DNA of 64,000 nucleotides from Castanea sativa (Eukaryota > Streptophyta > Magnoliopsida > Fagales > Fagaceae). The stretch is taken from contig NC_134023.1 in the NCBI RefSeq assembly GCF_040712315.1, forward strand, positions 31,034,088-31,098,087, in the 5' to 3' direction. A program made the translations under genes and the position numbers. Shown here piece after piece: positions 1 to 11,893 of the stretch. Below the pieces are notes generated by a model, which was given only the letters and a program-made list of their open reading frames with translations, had not been told where the DNA came from and searched no databases. The first letter of the stretch is position 1. Each line of letters starts with the position of its first letter.

Positions 1-124
1 GTTCAAGAATGAAATCTTATTGGAACTGTCCATATCTAGTTCATCCTTCGGAACCATATCACATCCCAGATCGGATGAAATAGGATGAATTGAGATGGTA
101 TTTTGTAAATAAGTAATTATCTTG

Positions 125-612
125 AATAAAGGATGCGGGTGATTATACTATCAAGGGAGAGGTGGAAACTAATGTTGTCATACATTCTAAGGAGATACAA
201 AACAAGTCTCAGCTCACCTTCGGAAAAAAATTGGGAGGACGAAGCTTCCCTTAATACATGGAGGTGATTGTACAAACAGGGAGGAAGTGAAGCTATTGCT
301 GTCATACATCCTGATATAATTAAAACAAGTCTCAACTTAACTTTGGAATAATTTAGGGAAAGAATTGAGAGGAGGAATCTTCCCTTAATGTATGGACTTC
401 ATGAACAAAACAAGCTAATTAAGAATACAGACTTATCTACAACTCCTCCCACATTCAGTATCTAATGTATAACTTAAAAAATTCCCAAAAATCAAGGTCT
501 GTTAATTTAAGTTCATATTCGGTGAAAACCCTTTTATTACACCTTTGGCATTCTAAGGAAATTTTTGATTTTGGAGGCTATTTTAGCTAGGATACATCCA
601 TCTCTTAATCTC
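125..612. repeat. Diverged dispersed repeat, copy A
   Basis: This stretch matches 4305-4842 (copy B) over most of its length, and part of it recurs at 5338-5530 (copy C). Shared landmarks are 'aaggatg..ggtgattatact', 'gttgtcatacat' and 'gaggaagcttcccttaa'. Each copy has two related sub-blocks of about 130 bp, each ending near the 'cttcccttaa' motif. No long ORF fits, and the short frames here look accidental. It is probably a noncoding part of an old mobile element, of unknown class. Confidence 0.6.
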
Positions 613-720
613 TTTAGAAATAGCTTCCAGCTATAGATCTAACCGAAGAGTTCAAAACTTCTCTTAATCCCTTTATAAGTAGCTTCCAGCTATAGATCTA
701 ATCGAAGAATTCAAAACTCT
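602..720. repeat. Two-copy 60-bp tandem repeat
   Basis: Units at 602-660 and 661-720 both contain 'agcttccagctatagatcta' and end in 'ttcaaaact'. They differ at a handful of positions. No coding content is seen. Confidence 0.7.
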
Positions 721-1145
721 CTAGATGCATGTTTAAGTTACACGTTTAAGTTATGGCTAAAGATCCTTCTAAAAAAAAAAAGGTTACTGCGAAAGATAAT
801 AATAAAAAGCTTCCAACAATAGATTTCTTTCGTAAGTGCTTCCAGCCAAGGGATATGTCAAGCACAAAGAGATGCAACGCTGTGGCACAACGCACAAGTA
901 CATTAGTAAGATTTATCAAAAAAACAGTGTTATCAAGTTGATGTTTAAGATGAAATAGAAGTAAACAAGAGATAGCACTTAGAGAGTCTACATGCCATTG
1001 GTTGATGTACATAAATTAATAACCTACCGTATTTAATTAATACTAGTTGAATTACGGCATGATGTGTGGTGCACTTTGTTATTAGTTTTCTTTAATATTT
1101 TTAATAATTTTTCTTGTAAAATTTTGTAATATTTAGAGTTCTTTT

Positions 1146-2547
1146 TGATGGAAATATGCATTTGCGCAGCGGAAAACAAACAGATCTACTTCATTCATAA
1201 AAGTTAACATGTACTATAGGAGTTTCAGAATTTGTAAATAAGAGAGTGTATCTTGGAGCAGTGAATTTCAAAACCAAAGATCAGAAACACTTGGGAAGAC
1301 TTTCAATCTTCACTTCAATTCTACTAACGCCCAAGATGTGTGGTCTCTCAATCAGTTTCAAAAGGAGAAATGTCAAAGTGTCTAACACTAACATGCACCA
1401 CTTCGCAATGGTGTTCTTACAAAATTCTCTACAGAAAAATCTGTATGTTTTTCCCTTTGTATCTAATTGATTATCTAATTGGGCTGGCCTTTTGGGCATT
1501 TCCATTTGGGTTTAAGTGTGTGGCTTGGAATGGGACCAAAATGGACCAATAAGACACTAGCTCCAATGGGCCTTGAGCTTTTCTGTCAACTCTTGACAAG
1601 TCCAAAGTTACCATTAACTATATTTAATACCACTATATAAATATAGTTGCACTCTAGGCCTTATTTATAAATTATATCCCAAGACTTTATTGTATATGCA
1701 ACCTCTTCATTAAAATATTCGTAGTAATACAGAGTCATGAAAAAAGACTGCCACTTTGTAGATTACTACATCTTAATTCCTTGAGTACCTGGTTTAATCC
1801 TTTAAGTTATTTATCATATATTTATGAAATATAATTCCATAAATATATACTTTAGTAACTCCTTGCTAAAGTGGTTAGACCTAACTTTCTGAATAACAAT
1901 CCTATTAAACTTATCTTAAGGGAATATTTTGTATCTCCGTTAAGAGACTATGAATTTCATTTTGAGAATATATGTTCCATTAACACTAAATGTGGTTACC
2001 CAACATACTGAGGTTTTGACCATTACTCTAGATCTCACTCCTGATATATCAAAGCAACCTACACCTCATGATCAAGTCCATTATTCTTTCAGGATTAAGA
2101 GTTCATGCAAATATAAGTCGTGAGTTTATTATTCATTTGACAGTCGTTGGAAGAATAATAAATCTCACACGGTCCAGTTCAATATGTTTTAACTCTTAAA
2201 ACATATCAACATACCAACTAGAAATCTCCATTTCCATGATCAAGAAAAATCATCTTAGTTGATATGTTATAGTCTTCGCAGATGAAACGTCCAATTTTCA
2301 TCACCGACTACGAACTACATTTTGAGTTTACAAGGAACTTGTGATTTACATCTTCTGTGACTAAATCACATAAATCACATGCAATGCATCTCATGGACTA
2401 TATGATAATGTCCCAATATTTATGTTACCATTATTTTAAATAATAATTAAAACAACTTTATTAAACACAACATTAAATTATACATAATGTCATACATAAT
2501 AAATACATAGTATCATACAATAGGATTTAAGGACACTGATACTAACA
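1146..2547 (-). mobile_element. Solo LTR, 1.4-kb family, copy 1
   Basis: The 1402-bp block starts TGATGGAAATATGC and ends ACTAACA, and is bounded by an exact 5-bp target duplication, CTTTT (1141-1145 and 2548-2552). It is clearly similar along its length to 40407-41825 (same orientation) and 26410-27844 (opposite). Shared landmarks include 'gcgcagcggaaaa', 'cccaagatgtgtggt' and 'tccaatgggcctt'. No internal retrotransposon region is present, so it is a solo LTR left by LTR-LTR recombination. Orientation is set relative to the 26410 copy. Superfamily (Copia or Gypsy) cannot be told from the LTR. Confidence 0.88.
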
Positions 2548-3024
2548 CTTTTTTATGGACAAAATAGAAAGACAATAAGAGTAGTGTAGTGAGTTGATCA
2601 TACAATATGTATATAGTAATTTGAAAATTGCATGACTAATATAGATAGGTATGTTTCATGCCTACTCAAAAATGCACATCGTTTTGATAAATATAAATGC
2701 AAATATCTAATGTGATTAAAATTTTCTTCTTTTGTTGGACTTTGTTTCGATTATAGCAAAAGTAACCATATTGGACTAAAATTACCTTATTTCAAATCAA
2801 TTGTTTCTCATATAAATCTTCAAAATTGACATCAAAATTTCATTCTAGTTAAATAATTAATGCACCACTTAAAATAATTAATATAAAAAATATATGTATT
2901 TACCTTATTAGTAATTTTTTTAATTATATAAATATAACACGAAGAAGAATGTCATCATATTAACATGAAGAATAATTATATCGAATAACCATTTTAATAA
3001 TTACATAGAATGCTATCATATTAA
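2548..3024. other. AT-rich intergenic stretch
   Basis: No gene or clear element is seen. A short segment near 2938-2990 ('gaagaatgtcatc') recurs near 4975-5030, in keeping with the duplicated repeats around it. Confidence 0.5.
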
Positions 3025-3232
3025 GGGTCTGTTTGAATACCGCTTATTGTTGAAAACTGAAAACTAAAAACATTGTAGCAAAATTATTTTTAAATGTGTG
3101 AGTAGTGCTATGGGACCCAAATTTAAAGTTAATTTTGCTGAAAAAAGAGGTTTGTGAGTTCCGTAAACAGTGCATGAGACCCACTTTTTAGGAACGCAAA
3201 TGTGCAACGCAACGCCATCCAAACTCCACCTA
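3025..3232. mobile_element. hAT-like MITE or fragment
   Basis: The left end 'gtctgtttgaataccgctt' and the inverted right end (reverse complement 'gtttggatggcgttgcgt') form imperfect terminal inverted repeats. The interior, with 'aaaacattgtagcaaaatta' and 'acagtgcatgagaccca', looks like a plant MITE. No clean 8-bp target duplication was found, so the family call is tentative. Confidence 0.5.
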
Positions 3233-3767
3233 ACGTCCTCCATTTGCCAAAATTTTGTTTACCATGACTACCAAGTTATTAGAAATACAGTTTTTATACA
3301 CGATGATCAAGTATAGTTTACATAAAGCGTCATGTCAAAGATTAAATTATTTCATATGCATGTAAATAGAAAAATTAACATTCAACGGTTGAATTATTTT
3401 TTTAAAATTGAAATCATATATTTGAGAAGTTCAGTTGTATATTCAACACAATCCCTCTGCAGGCTAAAATTTTTTTGCGTCACCATTTATGGAGGAAGTG
3501 TGAATTTCCAATGGCGTCATATTCTTCTAAACTCTCTTCTTCTCCTTCTTTTTTTAATATTTATTTTTATAAGGAAAGTCATATAATTTTTAAGCATACT
3601 TCAGAGTGACCATGACTTAATTTGAATAAATTAAAGTTGATTAGTCAAGATGAAACAAGATTTTCTGTAATTGATAACTTAGTAAGACTAATAAAAAAAA
3701 CTGCTTAGTATACTAGGATGTTATCAAGTTTGTTTAAGATGAGACTGGAGCAAACAAGAGATGGCAA

Positions 3768-4100
3768 AGAGCAACAATGTTGGTGCTAAAATTGCTAAAA
3801 TGCACCACAAACACTAAAAAGCAAGCACAATGGTGGTGGTATATCTAATTTTTTTTGCAAATGGTGAATAGTGAATAGCTATCTTTTACAAGCTCACTGT
3901 AGCTCCAAAGGGAAAAAAAAAGGAAGAGACAAAGAGTAAAATAAGGATAAAAAAAAGAATAAAGGAAATATTTAAATGAAGTGGTAAAAAATAAATCCAT
4001 TAAAATTGGTATATTTTAAAGTGTGGCGTTAAAATAGAGAAAGAAACTTTTTGAGTTGCTAAAATCTAAATTTTTAAAACTACCAATGCGGATGCTCTTA
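3768..4100. mobile_element. MITE with AGAGCA-type inverted ends
   Basis: The left end 'agagcaacaatgttggtgct' pairs imperfectly with the reverse complement of the right end, 'agagcatccgcattggtagt'. The interior is AT-rich and noncoding. A related but poorly bounded sequence may occur near 63285-63375. The target duplication is unclear. Confidence 0.5.
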
Positions 4101-4304
4101 GAGTCAAAATGACATCCAAACTTACCGTAACTAATTAATATTATTGCTTTTGTACCAGTTAAGGTTCTTTTTTTGAACCATTACAACTTAAAGGTCCTCA
4201 AGGAATAAAGCCTCCTTGACAGTTGACATACACTTTCTGATATATAAGCTGGTTTAGATAAAATGTTGCACAAGCATGAGTTTTTATATACAATCTCACA
4301 ATGT

Positions 4305-4842
4305 TAATAAAGGATGAAGGTGATTATACTAAGTATCAGAAGAGTGTGGAAGCGAATGTTGTCATACATACTAAGGAGATATAAAACAATTCTCAACTCA
4401 CCTTTGGAATAACTTACGGAAAGAATTGGGAGGAGGAAGCTTCCCTTAACGTACAAACAGGGGAGGAGGGTAGGTGAAGATATTGCTAATATACATCTGG
4501 AAGAGATATAAAATAAGTATCAACTCAACTTTGGAATAACTTAGGGAAAAAATTGGGAGGAGGAAGCTTTCCTTAACGTATGGACCATAAGCTTTATGAA
4601 CATAACAAGTTATGTAAGAATAAAGACATTTAACTAACCATGTTCATAAAAAAAAAGACATTTAACTAACCACAACTCCTCCCTCATGCAGTATCTGGAT
4701 GTGTAACTTAAAAAATTCCCAAAAAATCATTATCTGTTAATTTCGGTTCAAATTCAGTGAAAAACCTTTTTATTGCAGTACACTATACACCCTAAGGAAA
4801 TTTTGATTTTGAAGTCCATTTTAGGATACATCTTTCTCTTAG
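4305..4842. repeat. Diverged dispersed repeat, copy B
   Basis: Second copy of the repeat at 125-612, with the same two-sub-block structure and the same order of landmarks. It is followed, as in copy A, by 'gcttccaac' motifs, so the homology may run to about 4910. Noncoding. Confidence 0.6.
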
Positions 4843-5337
4843 GCCATTCAAAAAAAGCTTCCAACAATGCTTCAAAAAAAAAAAAGCTTCCAACTATACA
4901 CTCTGGCATTCTCTTCTTGGATTTATTAGTAATCTTTTTAATTCAATGAAAGTCTTTTTAAGATATAGCATAAAGAAGAATGTCATCCTATTAACATGAA
5001 GAAGAATTACATAGAATAATCTTTTTTATATATAACACGATGAAGCATGTTGTATTCAAAATCAACTATTGTTATTATTATTATTTCAAGTAAAAATAAT
5101 TTCTAATATACAATTTATAGAAGTAATCATATAAATAAATCCCTTTAATAAAAATCATTAATGCACAACTATAAATAATTAATATATGCAATCACTCCAT
5201 TAGCCAATTCAGTGAATTAATACCTTAATATAAATACAACTTTGTTGAGTAGAAGCCTAATAAAGAAAATTTCAAGAAATATGTCACATGGTAGAACTGA
5301 TGAGGTTTCTGTTTTTATATATTTATTGATGATTTGT

Positions 5338-5530
5338 ACTACAAGTCCTAACGTATGGAAGTTGCTATACAAACAGGGGAGGAGAATGCGAAGCCAATGC
5401 TGTCACAAGTCTCAACTAACTTAGGGAAATAATTCGGAAGAGGAAGCTTCCCTTAAAATATGGAGGTAAACAGGATTAATGGAGGTGAAGCCAATGCTAT
5501 CATACATCCGATGGAGATATAACAAGGAAA
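5338..5530. repeat. Diverged dispersed repeat, copy C (partial)
   Basis: Contains 'aacgtatgga', 'caaacaggggaggag', 'gaagcttcccttaa' and 'atggagatataacaa' in the order seen in copies A and B, but it is shortened and rearranged. The rest of 5531-5870 shows nothing recognisable. Confidence 0.5.
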
Positions 5531-6075
5531 TAATTGGGGTAGGAAATACACAAAAGGGTTTCAGTCCCAGCGATCATCTACTTTTTCACATGCTGATCAA
5601 ATATACAAATCTATTAAGAATTTTCACCAGTACCTTGCACCTAAACGACATTTCAAAGGAGGAAATGCTTGATAGGAGATGTCAATCTTAATATACAATT
5701 TAATGGAAAGATCTCAAGAAATACTGTTAAAAGAGGATAACAACTAACCTAACCACCGATATTTATATGATTTCTTATAAAGAATCTACACATCTGGTAG
5801 ACAGAGGTATATACTAAAATAGTAATATTTATATTAAATTCCAACAAAATGAAGAAATGTCAAGCATTGTTTAACACCCTGTGCCGAAGGAAATAAAATC
5901 AAACAATATAACAAAAAACAAAAATCTGAATCTTAAATTGAACCATAGTATGTGAGATACAATATAAAATTTGGAAATAACAACTATCCCTAATGGCCTC
6001 AAACCATGAAATTTTATGGAAATAACAAGATATATAATACAAAGAAAAAGGAAAAAGATGTTAGTAGCCTCAGCC

Positions 6076-7419
6076 TCAGCCATGAGTATTAACAGCCTCC
6101 CACACCAAGTTCTTAGGGACAGGGCTGGTCAAGTCACGAGCCTCCTGCGCCGCAGACTTGAGGGTCCTGATGGTGGATGCATTGGCCGCCCAGAAAGACA
6201 AACTTCTATAAGGCAAGTTGTGCTTCTTGCATAAATCTCTCACGACAGGAGAAATGTTCCTTAGTTGGCACCGCGGTAATCGGGGGAACAAATGGTGCTC
6301 AAGCTGGAATTGCAATCCACCAAAGAACCAATCCATCCAGGACGAGCAAGAAATATCAATAGTCCCATATGTCTGCTTCTCAAACCAATCATTCCCATTT
6401 GGTAGTCCAAGATAAACATTGGCAGAGAAATGATTCAAACAGAACTGAATGTGTTGGAGGGCTGTAACAGCAAAACTTGCCAACACGAACATCACCCTCT
6501 CTGGCCAATTGGGTAGACATGAAACAAGGAGAGGAAACCAAGTCCAGAATACAAGAAGCCCCAAAATGTTCTTAACTCTATCAGGGACATTCCTCGTAGA
6601 GAACAATAACAAGAATGTCTGAATAAACAAGTTGACCCTTCCAACCATCATAACTGGGTAAAATGTGAAATGCTGGTAACTGACTAGGAATCTAGCCACA
6701 GGATCAAACGTCAACTTCCTCCCATAAAAGCAAGATGTAATAGAATTAAACAATTTTGATGACACGGCAAAGACTGGAATGTGTTGTAGATCAGGATCAT
6801 GATCAAGACTATTGCAAGCAATGTGGTGGGCATTATGAGTCCATTTCCACCAAGCAATGCTGATCCCAGTTAAGCAATTCCCAGAAATGAGTTGCACAAC
6901 TCTGTTGTATTTGGGACTTGACATTACTTGGTAATGCCCAGAATCATGACCAATATAAGCACTTTGAATCCAAAGCATACCCAACAACATACCACAGACC
7001 AAATGAACCAAAACACTCTCACTCTTCAAAACACCATAAACAACAATGGAAAGCATTAAAGCAACACATGTTAAACAGTACAGAGTCCCATGTCCTTTCT
7101 TTTCAAACAAACCCATTTTGGCGATTTCAAAATACAGCTTTCTGTAGTCGTTGGACACCTCTGAAGCCTTGAAATCTTCGAGGTAAAACCCAGTAAAGAG
7201 CTTGTCAAGATATTGCCAAGCAGTACCAGGATGGTACGCTAAGAAAGCATCAGTAACATCTTGCCCACCCAAATTGAGAAGAGGAGTGTCTCCACCAGGG
7301 TGCTCCTTAACCCAATCAGACACATTGTAAACTTTCCCCTGGATAGAGATCCACAGGTCCCCTGCCTTTTTGTGCTCTCTGAGTTCCGCAACAGTAATGA
7401 ACTTTTTCTCAGACCCCAT
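6076..7419 (-). CDS. SLD: Sphingolipid delta-8 desaturase, cytochrome b5 fusion
   Basis: A complete, uninterrupted 447-aa frame. Members of this family desaturate the long-chain base of ceramides at C8 in the ER, drawing electrons through their own N-terminal cytochrome b5 domain. The b5 haem motif HPGGD is at residues 40-44, with the second haem-ligand histidine in AYHPG (H63). The three desaturase histidine boxes follow: HDSGH (158-162), HNAHH (195-199) and QLEHH (372-376). The last begins with Q, as in front-end desaturases. Hydrophobic segments lie near 115-155 and 255-325. The length is usual for plant sphingolipid delta-8 desaturases. The start is chosen because MGSEKKFITVAELREH is a natural b5 N-terminus. 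The gene is intronless. An acyl-lipid front-end desaturase is possible, but in land plants this architecture is nearly always the sphingolipid enzyme. Nothing nearby is co-organised with it. Confidence 0.95.
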   Translation of the reverse strand: MGSEKKFITVAELREHKKAGDLWISIQGKVYNVSDWVKEHPGGDTPLLNLGGQDVTDAFLAYHPGTAWQYLDKLFTGFYLEDFKASEVSNDYRKLYFEIAKMGLFEKKGHGTLYCLTCVALMLSIVVYGVLKSESVLVHLVCGMLLGMLWIQSAYIGHDSGHYQVMSSPKYNRVVQLISGNCLTGISIAWWKWTHNAHHIACNSLDHDPDLQHIPVFAVSSKLFNSITSCFYGRKLTFDPVARFLVSYQHFTFYPVMMVGRVNLFIQTFLLLFSTRNVPDRVKNILGLLVFWTWFPLLVSCLPNWPERVMFVLASFAVTALQHIQFCLNHFSANVYLGLPNGNDWFEKQTYGTIDISCSSWMDWFFGGLQFQLEHHLFPRLPRCQLRNISPVVRDLCKKHNLPYRSLSFWAANASTIRTLKSAAQEARDLTSPVPKNLVWEAVNTHG

Positions 7420-8154
7420 TTTTGATAAATATGCAAATCAAAACAATGGTAACAACAGCAGCAACAAAAGAGAAGAAACAAGTGTGTATAAGCAAAGAGA
7501 TCTAAACCAAAAAAAAAAAAGAAGACAAAAGCAAATCAAATCTAAAAATCACCTCCCTTTTGTGAAGATGGGGTTTGTCTTTTCAAGATTACAAAAACCA
7601 ATACAAACCAACCCCACTCACAAGGATTTCATTTAGGTTTCGAGCCTCTTCAAATTTTTGCTCGCACTCTGTGCCTCTCCTTTTTTTTTATTTTTTTTTA
7701 TGAGAGGATCTCTTCTGGTTATTCTAAATTTATAAACTAAAAAGGTACTTAATTTAGAAGTAAAATGTATGAACGTACGAAGAAAAAGCGGTTAAATTGT
7801 TAAAAACTTTTAAAAAGAGATATTTATTGATGTTCACTGGAAAGCAGGCGAGTAAAGCGCGTTGGTTTTATCATTAAAATAACGCTTGGAGAGAAGTAGG
7901 TACAGCGAATGGTCGTAAAAATGCTAACGTTTGGAATTATTAAATTACGAAAGTGACCTTTGCTTAATCGTATAAATTTCATGTTAAATGACGATTTTGT
8001 CCACTAGTGAGTTGTGGGATCCAGATGGACGGTTTAGATTACAGTGCAGTTGTGGGGACAGGTACATGTGACAGACATTTTTATTGGTGAAGGCCTTTTG
8101 CTTTCTTTTTGGAAAGAGCGTTAAGCCAGCCGCACATGGCATGGCAATGGCATG
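7420..8154 (-). promoter_or_regulatory. Upstream region of the desaturase gene
   Basis: Read on the minus strand, the 200 bp before the ATG are pyrimidine-rich with runs of T and CTT and several GTTG/CTG repeats, which suits a plant 5' leader. A possible 3' splice site, TTTGGTTTAG, lies about 85 bp before the ATG, so an intron in the leader is possible but unproven. No TATA box could be assigned with confidence. The rest of the stretch holds no gene. Confidence 0.4.
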
Positions 8155-8182
8155 TCACACACACACACACACACACACACAA
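8155..8182. repeat. (CA)n microsatellite
   Basis: About 13 uninterrupted CA units, next to a CAACAA tail. Confidence 0.9.
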
Positions 8183-8429
8183 CAACATCTGCTCGGATAT
8201 GGAATTTTGCCAAACAATGCTTTCTTTCTTCTCTTTTTTCACAATTTTTCTTTCCTTTTCTACTATTTATTTGTTCGGATGCAGTAAAACTGTAAAAGGT
8301 GGTACCATGATAAGGACTAATCAATTTTGTTTCTAATAATAAATTGCTACAACTGAACATAAAAAATTAATTAAAAAGAAAGAGGCAAAAAAATTACAAA
8401 TAAAGTAATAAATACTATTGTCTTTACCC

Positions 8430-8790
8430 AATTTTCTCAATATCTTTTTATTAGATATGAATTTTGACAAATCTACCATTGAATTATAATTTCTTCTTAT
8501 GTTCTCTATACTTGCAAAGTTTCTATAAAATTAAAGATCAATATTAATGTTATCTATAAATTATTTAAATTGCAAATTGTTATAGTTTAAACTTATACAA
8601 CAAAATATAATCTTATAGATTATAGAGTAAATAATATTTGATTAACACAAAATTTGACATGTATATTAAGAATGTAAAGAACATGCAATCCAATGGTTAG
8701 ATTTTTGAAATATATTATAATGTTAATGATATTGTGTAAGGTTGTAACCTTAGATTATAATTAATTTTATAGTTAAACTTTGTCCCATTA
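8430..8790. mobile_element. Relic related to the 11894 MITE family
   Basis: Shares 'aatttgacatgtatattaag', 'gttagatttttgaaatat', 'ggttgtaaccttagattata' and 'ttaaactttgtcc' with the MITE at 11894-13112. Its left inverted end is too worn to delimit. No coding content. Confidence 0.55.
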
Positions 8791-8799
8791 AGAAACAAT

Positions 8800-9049
8800 T
8801 TTATGTCAAATATTTACCTGCATTTTATGCCTTTTTTTCATTTTCATTGTTATAAATATATTTACCCAAGTTCAAAATATAAAAAAATTGTAAATATTTT
8901 CAACCTTTGATTAAAAAAAAAGTTGTAAAAGAAAGAGTGAAAGTTATTTTTACATTTGTATTCACAATCTGGTTGTCAATTTATATATGATATTAAATTA
9001 TTTTTATTTACCTGTTTATATAAAAAATAAAATTAATTAAATAATAGTA
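8800..9049. other. AT-rich intergenic stretch
   Basis: Nothing recognisable apart from A/T runs. Confidence 0.4.
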
Positions 9050-9770
9050 GCAGTTAGCTAGTTACTTATGCCATTTAGTAAATAAATCGGCAAAAAACTT
9101 GCACTTGTAAATGGTAGTTATTTCCTACACAAGTAGTAGTTACTTCCAACCCATAAACCACCCCCTCCTAGATTTGTGGGGTAGTTATGGGTTGAATGTA
9201 TCCACCCCCTATTGGTGAAAGATAGAAGTATTCAAGCAAACTCTCTCCAACAACAATGTAATCCTCTATCAAGAGTGACTACTCCTGATAAATGAAAGAA
9301 TAACTTCTTGCGTTCCGCCTCGTATGAATTATCTAAAGTAGATTTGTAACTTAAATTTTAGGAGTAGGAGTAGACTTGTAACTTAACTTTTAGCAGTAAG
9401 GAGTAATTGTAACTTGATTTAGTAGTGGTGTATCTTGATTTTAGAGTAGACATATTGTCATGCTTGTCTTTGGCAGTGACATCCTTAGCAGTGGTGTATC
9501 TCTTGTCATGGCCTTGCTGCTACTAGGGTAACAAGGAAGGCACCAAAATCTCCTCCACGATTGATTTGAACATATGATATGGATTTTACTTTTAGAGGGA
9601 AGAACACAAACCTGAATGAGACTATTGCTTAGAGGACTGTTGCAACATATCATCCGCATGACCATGCAGCTCTTGATTGATTTTCTTAGCTCGTACATCG
9701 CATGATAGAGTTGCTCCATTTGGCCTCTCAAATCGTATATGAGCTCCATATCTTGCAAGACATGCAAGAC
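9050..9770. other. Possible old LTR fragment with a short minus-strand ORF
   Basis: 9050-9330 has LTR-like features: a G+C step inside AT-rich DNA, an 'aataacttcttgcgttccgc' end typical of U5 regions, and 'tagttacttatg' repeats. 9441-9767 on the minus strand is an open 108-aa frame whose first 30 residues look coiled-coil-like (MELIYDLRGQMEQLYHAMYE). That may be a retroelement remnant, but I do not recognise it. No target duplication or second LTR was found. Confidence 0.25.
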
Positions 9771-10734
9771 TATTTCATTGGCAGAAACTCAAGGACTTTA
9801 CATTGCAATAAGGTATAAAGTGGAGTACACTTTTATGCTCTAGTGGTCAATATTGAGTGCTTTAAGTGGAGTGCACTTTTTTTGTTTCCCCAATAAATTC
9901 AATATCAACTTCAAATTGTCAAAAGGCTCTATAATGGATAATAGTGGTGCTACCAAATTTAATGTTGTTACTGTTATCATAAAAATAAGTTTGATTATTT
10001 CTAAGTATGCATGGTTCCAGTTGCTATTTAGTTTGCTGATTGCTCTATGTAGGTGTTGTAGATTTTAGCCGTTGGTCTTTTTTGTTCTTTGTATAGTTGC
10101 TTATATCTTACATGTTTGATTAATTAAAGGAATTGTATATCTACTTTTAGTTTTCTAAATTAAGAAGCTTGTCATAGTGAATATTTGATTTTTGGTTTCC
10201 AGTTCCCTGCTAAAAACTTGGTCATTACTAGCTCAAGTATGCTATGCTTCTAATATGTTTCTAACAGGGTTGGGTGATTAGTGATGCTGGTCAGATTTAT
10301 AATTTCCTATATATCCTATATAATTGGATGCTAATACATTTTCTTCTAAGAACTTTCACATATAATTGGAAATTATTGTCTCTTTCTCCTAACAACTTCC
10401 ATATAAAATATGCTTTTTGGTGTGATTTCATGTATTTTCTTTCTTCACCTTTTTATTATTTATAGATTCTTATTGTTTGCATTTAAAAAATAAATAGTGT
10501 AAGAAATGACCAACGAGGGAAGAAATATGTCCATTCAACGACAACGTAGTTGAGAGGAGATGGAAGTATATGAGAAAGAGACAATGAGATTTTTGCCTTT
10601 GCTAGGGGAGTTTTTGTTATGCTTGTGGGAATATGCTCTCGAATGAAGTACATTATGAGAGAGCCATTAAGAAGTGAAAGTGAAGAGGGGATTTATCAGA
10701 GGAGACTTTGGATGAGATCTCTAGCTTAGGAATC

Positions 10735-11738
10735 TAAATGCATATCAGAATTTCGTATAAACACGAGTTTAAAACAAGTTATGTAACATTTTGTGTGATG
10801 AGGGTGGGTTGGTTGTCACAAGAAATGTTATAGTTGGGGAAGTTGCAGCATTGTTTATACCTATTCTTGCTCACAACCTCAAGAATAGAACAATTAAGCT
10901 ATTTTTGCTTGTTTGGGGGGAAACTATTAAATAGACAATTTCATTTTGTGTTGAAAGTTGTACTTAAAATAGGCTAGAAGTATATCAAAAAAGATCATGC
11001 AGCTCTTCACGAAGGAGATTATAGATGGAAGTGGTTCAAGAGAGGACTTGGACCCCTTGATGGTACACATGTCCCATTAACTTTTCCCATAGAAGATCAA
11101 GGTAGATATTGTGATAGGAAAGGTGGACTCAGTACAAATATTTTAGGAGCTTGGGATGTTAATATGAAGTTCATATATGTATCACCTAGTTGGGAGGGAT
11201 TCACATTGGATTCTCGAGTGTTGCGTGATGCCTTGAGTCAGCGTCATTGCCTAGAAATACATCAAGTAGGTATTATCTTGTGGATTTCGGGTACACAAAT
11301 TGTCCAGGTTTTTAGCTCCTTATAGAGGAACTCGATATCATCTAAATTTGTGGAGAGGAAATACACCAATAAATTATAAGGAGCTAATTAATCTTTGGCA
11401 CTCATCTGCAAGAAATACAATTGAATGAGCTTTTGTGTTATTGAAGAAAAGGTGGGCAATATTATGCATAACTAGTTTTTATAAAGTGAAAACTCAAATT
11501 AGAATTATTAATATGTGTTGCACTCTTCATAATTTTATACAGGATGAAATAACAAGGATAAGTTGTTGAGAGCTGTGAATCTTGAGTTAGAAGATGTTTC
11601 ACTAAATGAAAATGAGATATTAGAAGAAAACATCACATTTGTTAGTCACTAATCACTAATGAGTGGACGGCCTTTCGAGATGCTTTGACAAAGGAAATGT
11701 TTAAGGAATATCAATCTCGGCATTGTCGTGTTATTTGA
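10735..11738 (+). pseudogene. PIF/Harbinger (DDE) transposase pseudogene
   Basis: Scattered in-frame pieces match the order of a plant PIF/Harbinger transposase. First comes a helix-rich N-terminal part (CRISEFRINTS... and VAALFIPILAHNLKNRTIK, about 10737-10900). Then comes the catalytic core around LDGTHVPLTFP and GLSTNILGAWDVNMKFIYV (about 11050-11190), with WEGFTLDSRVLRDA. Next is PYRGTRYHLNLW (about 11310) and RWAI..FYKVKTQIRIINMC (about 11450). It ends with EWTAFRDALTKEMF (stop at 11736-11738). Stops and frameshifts break it throughout, so it cannot encode an enzyme. The usual partner ORF (Myb-like) and TIRs with a 3-bp target duplication were not found. 9771-10734 shows no gene. Confidence 0.8.
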
Positions 11739-11893
11739 AAAACATTTTAGTTGTCAATAGTTGGCAAGACATTTATTACTATTTGTTTAGTTGGCTATGA
11801 TTAAAGATACAACTTGTCAATTGGATTATCAATATTATTTTATGTATTGATTAAAAATTTTACTAAAATTAAAATGTAGAAGGATTAAAAAAA

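Noticed and set aside
6016..7172. Plus-strand ORFs over the desaturase
   Set aside because: Shadows of the well-conserved minus-strand gene; no motif of their own.
9853..10465. Short ORFs before the Harbinger relic as its Myb-like partner
   Set aside because: No Myb/SANT tryptophan spacing is visible and the frames are hydrophobic and AT-driven.
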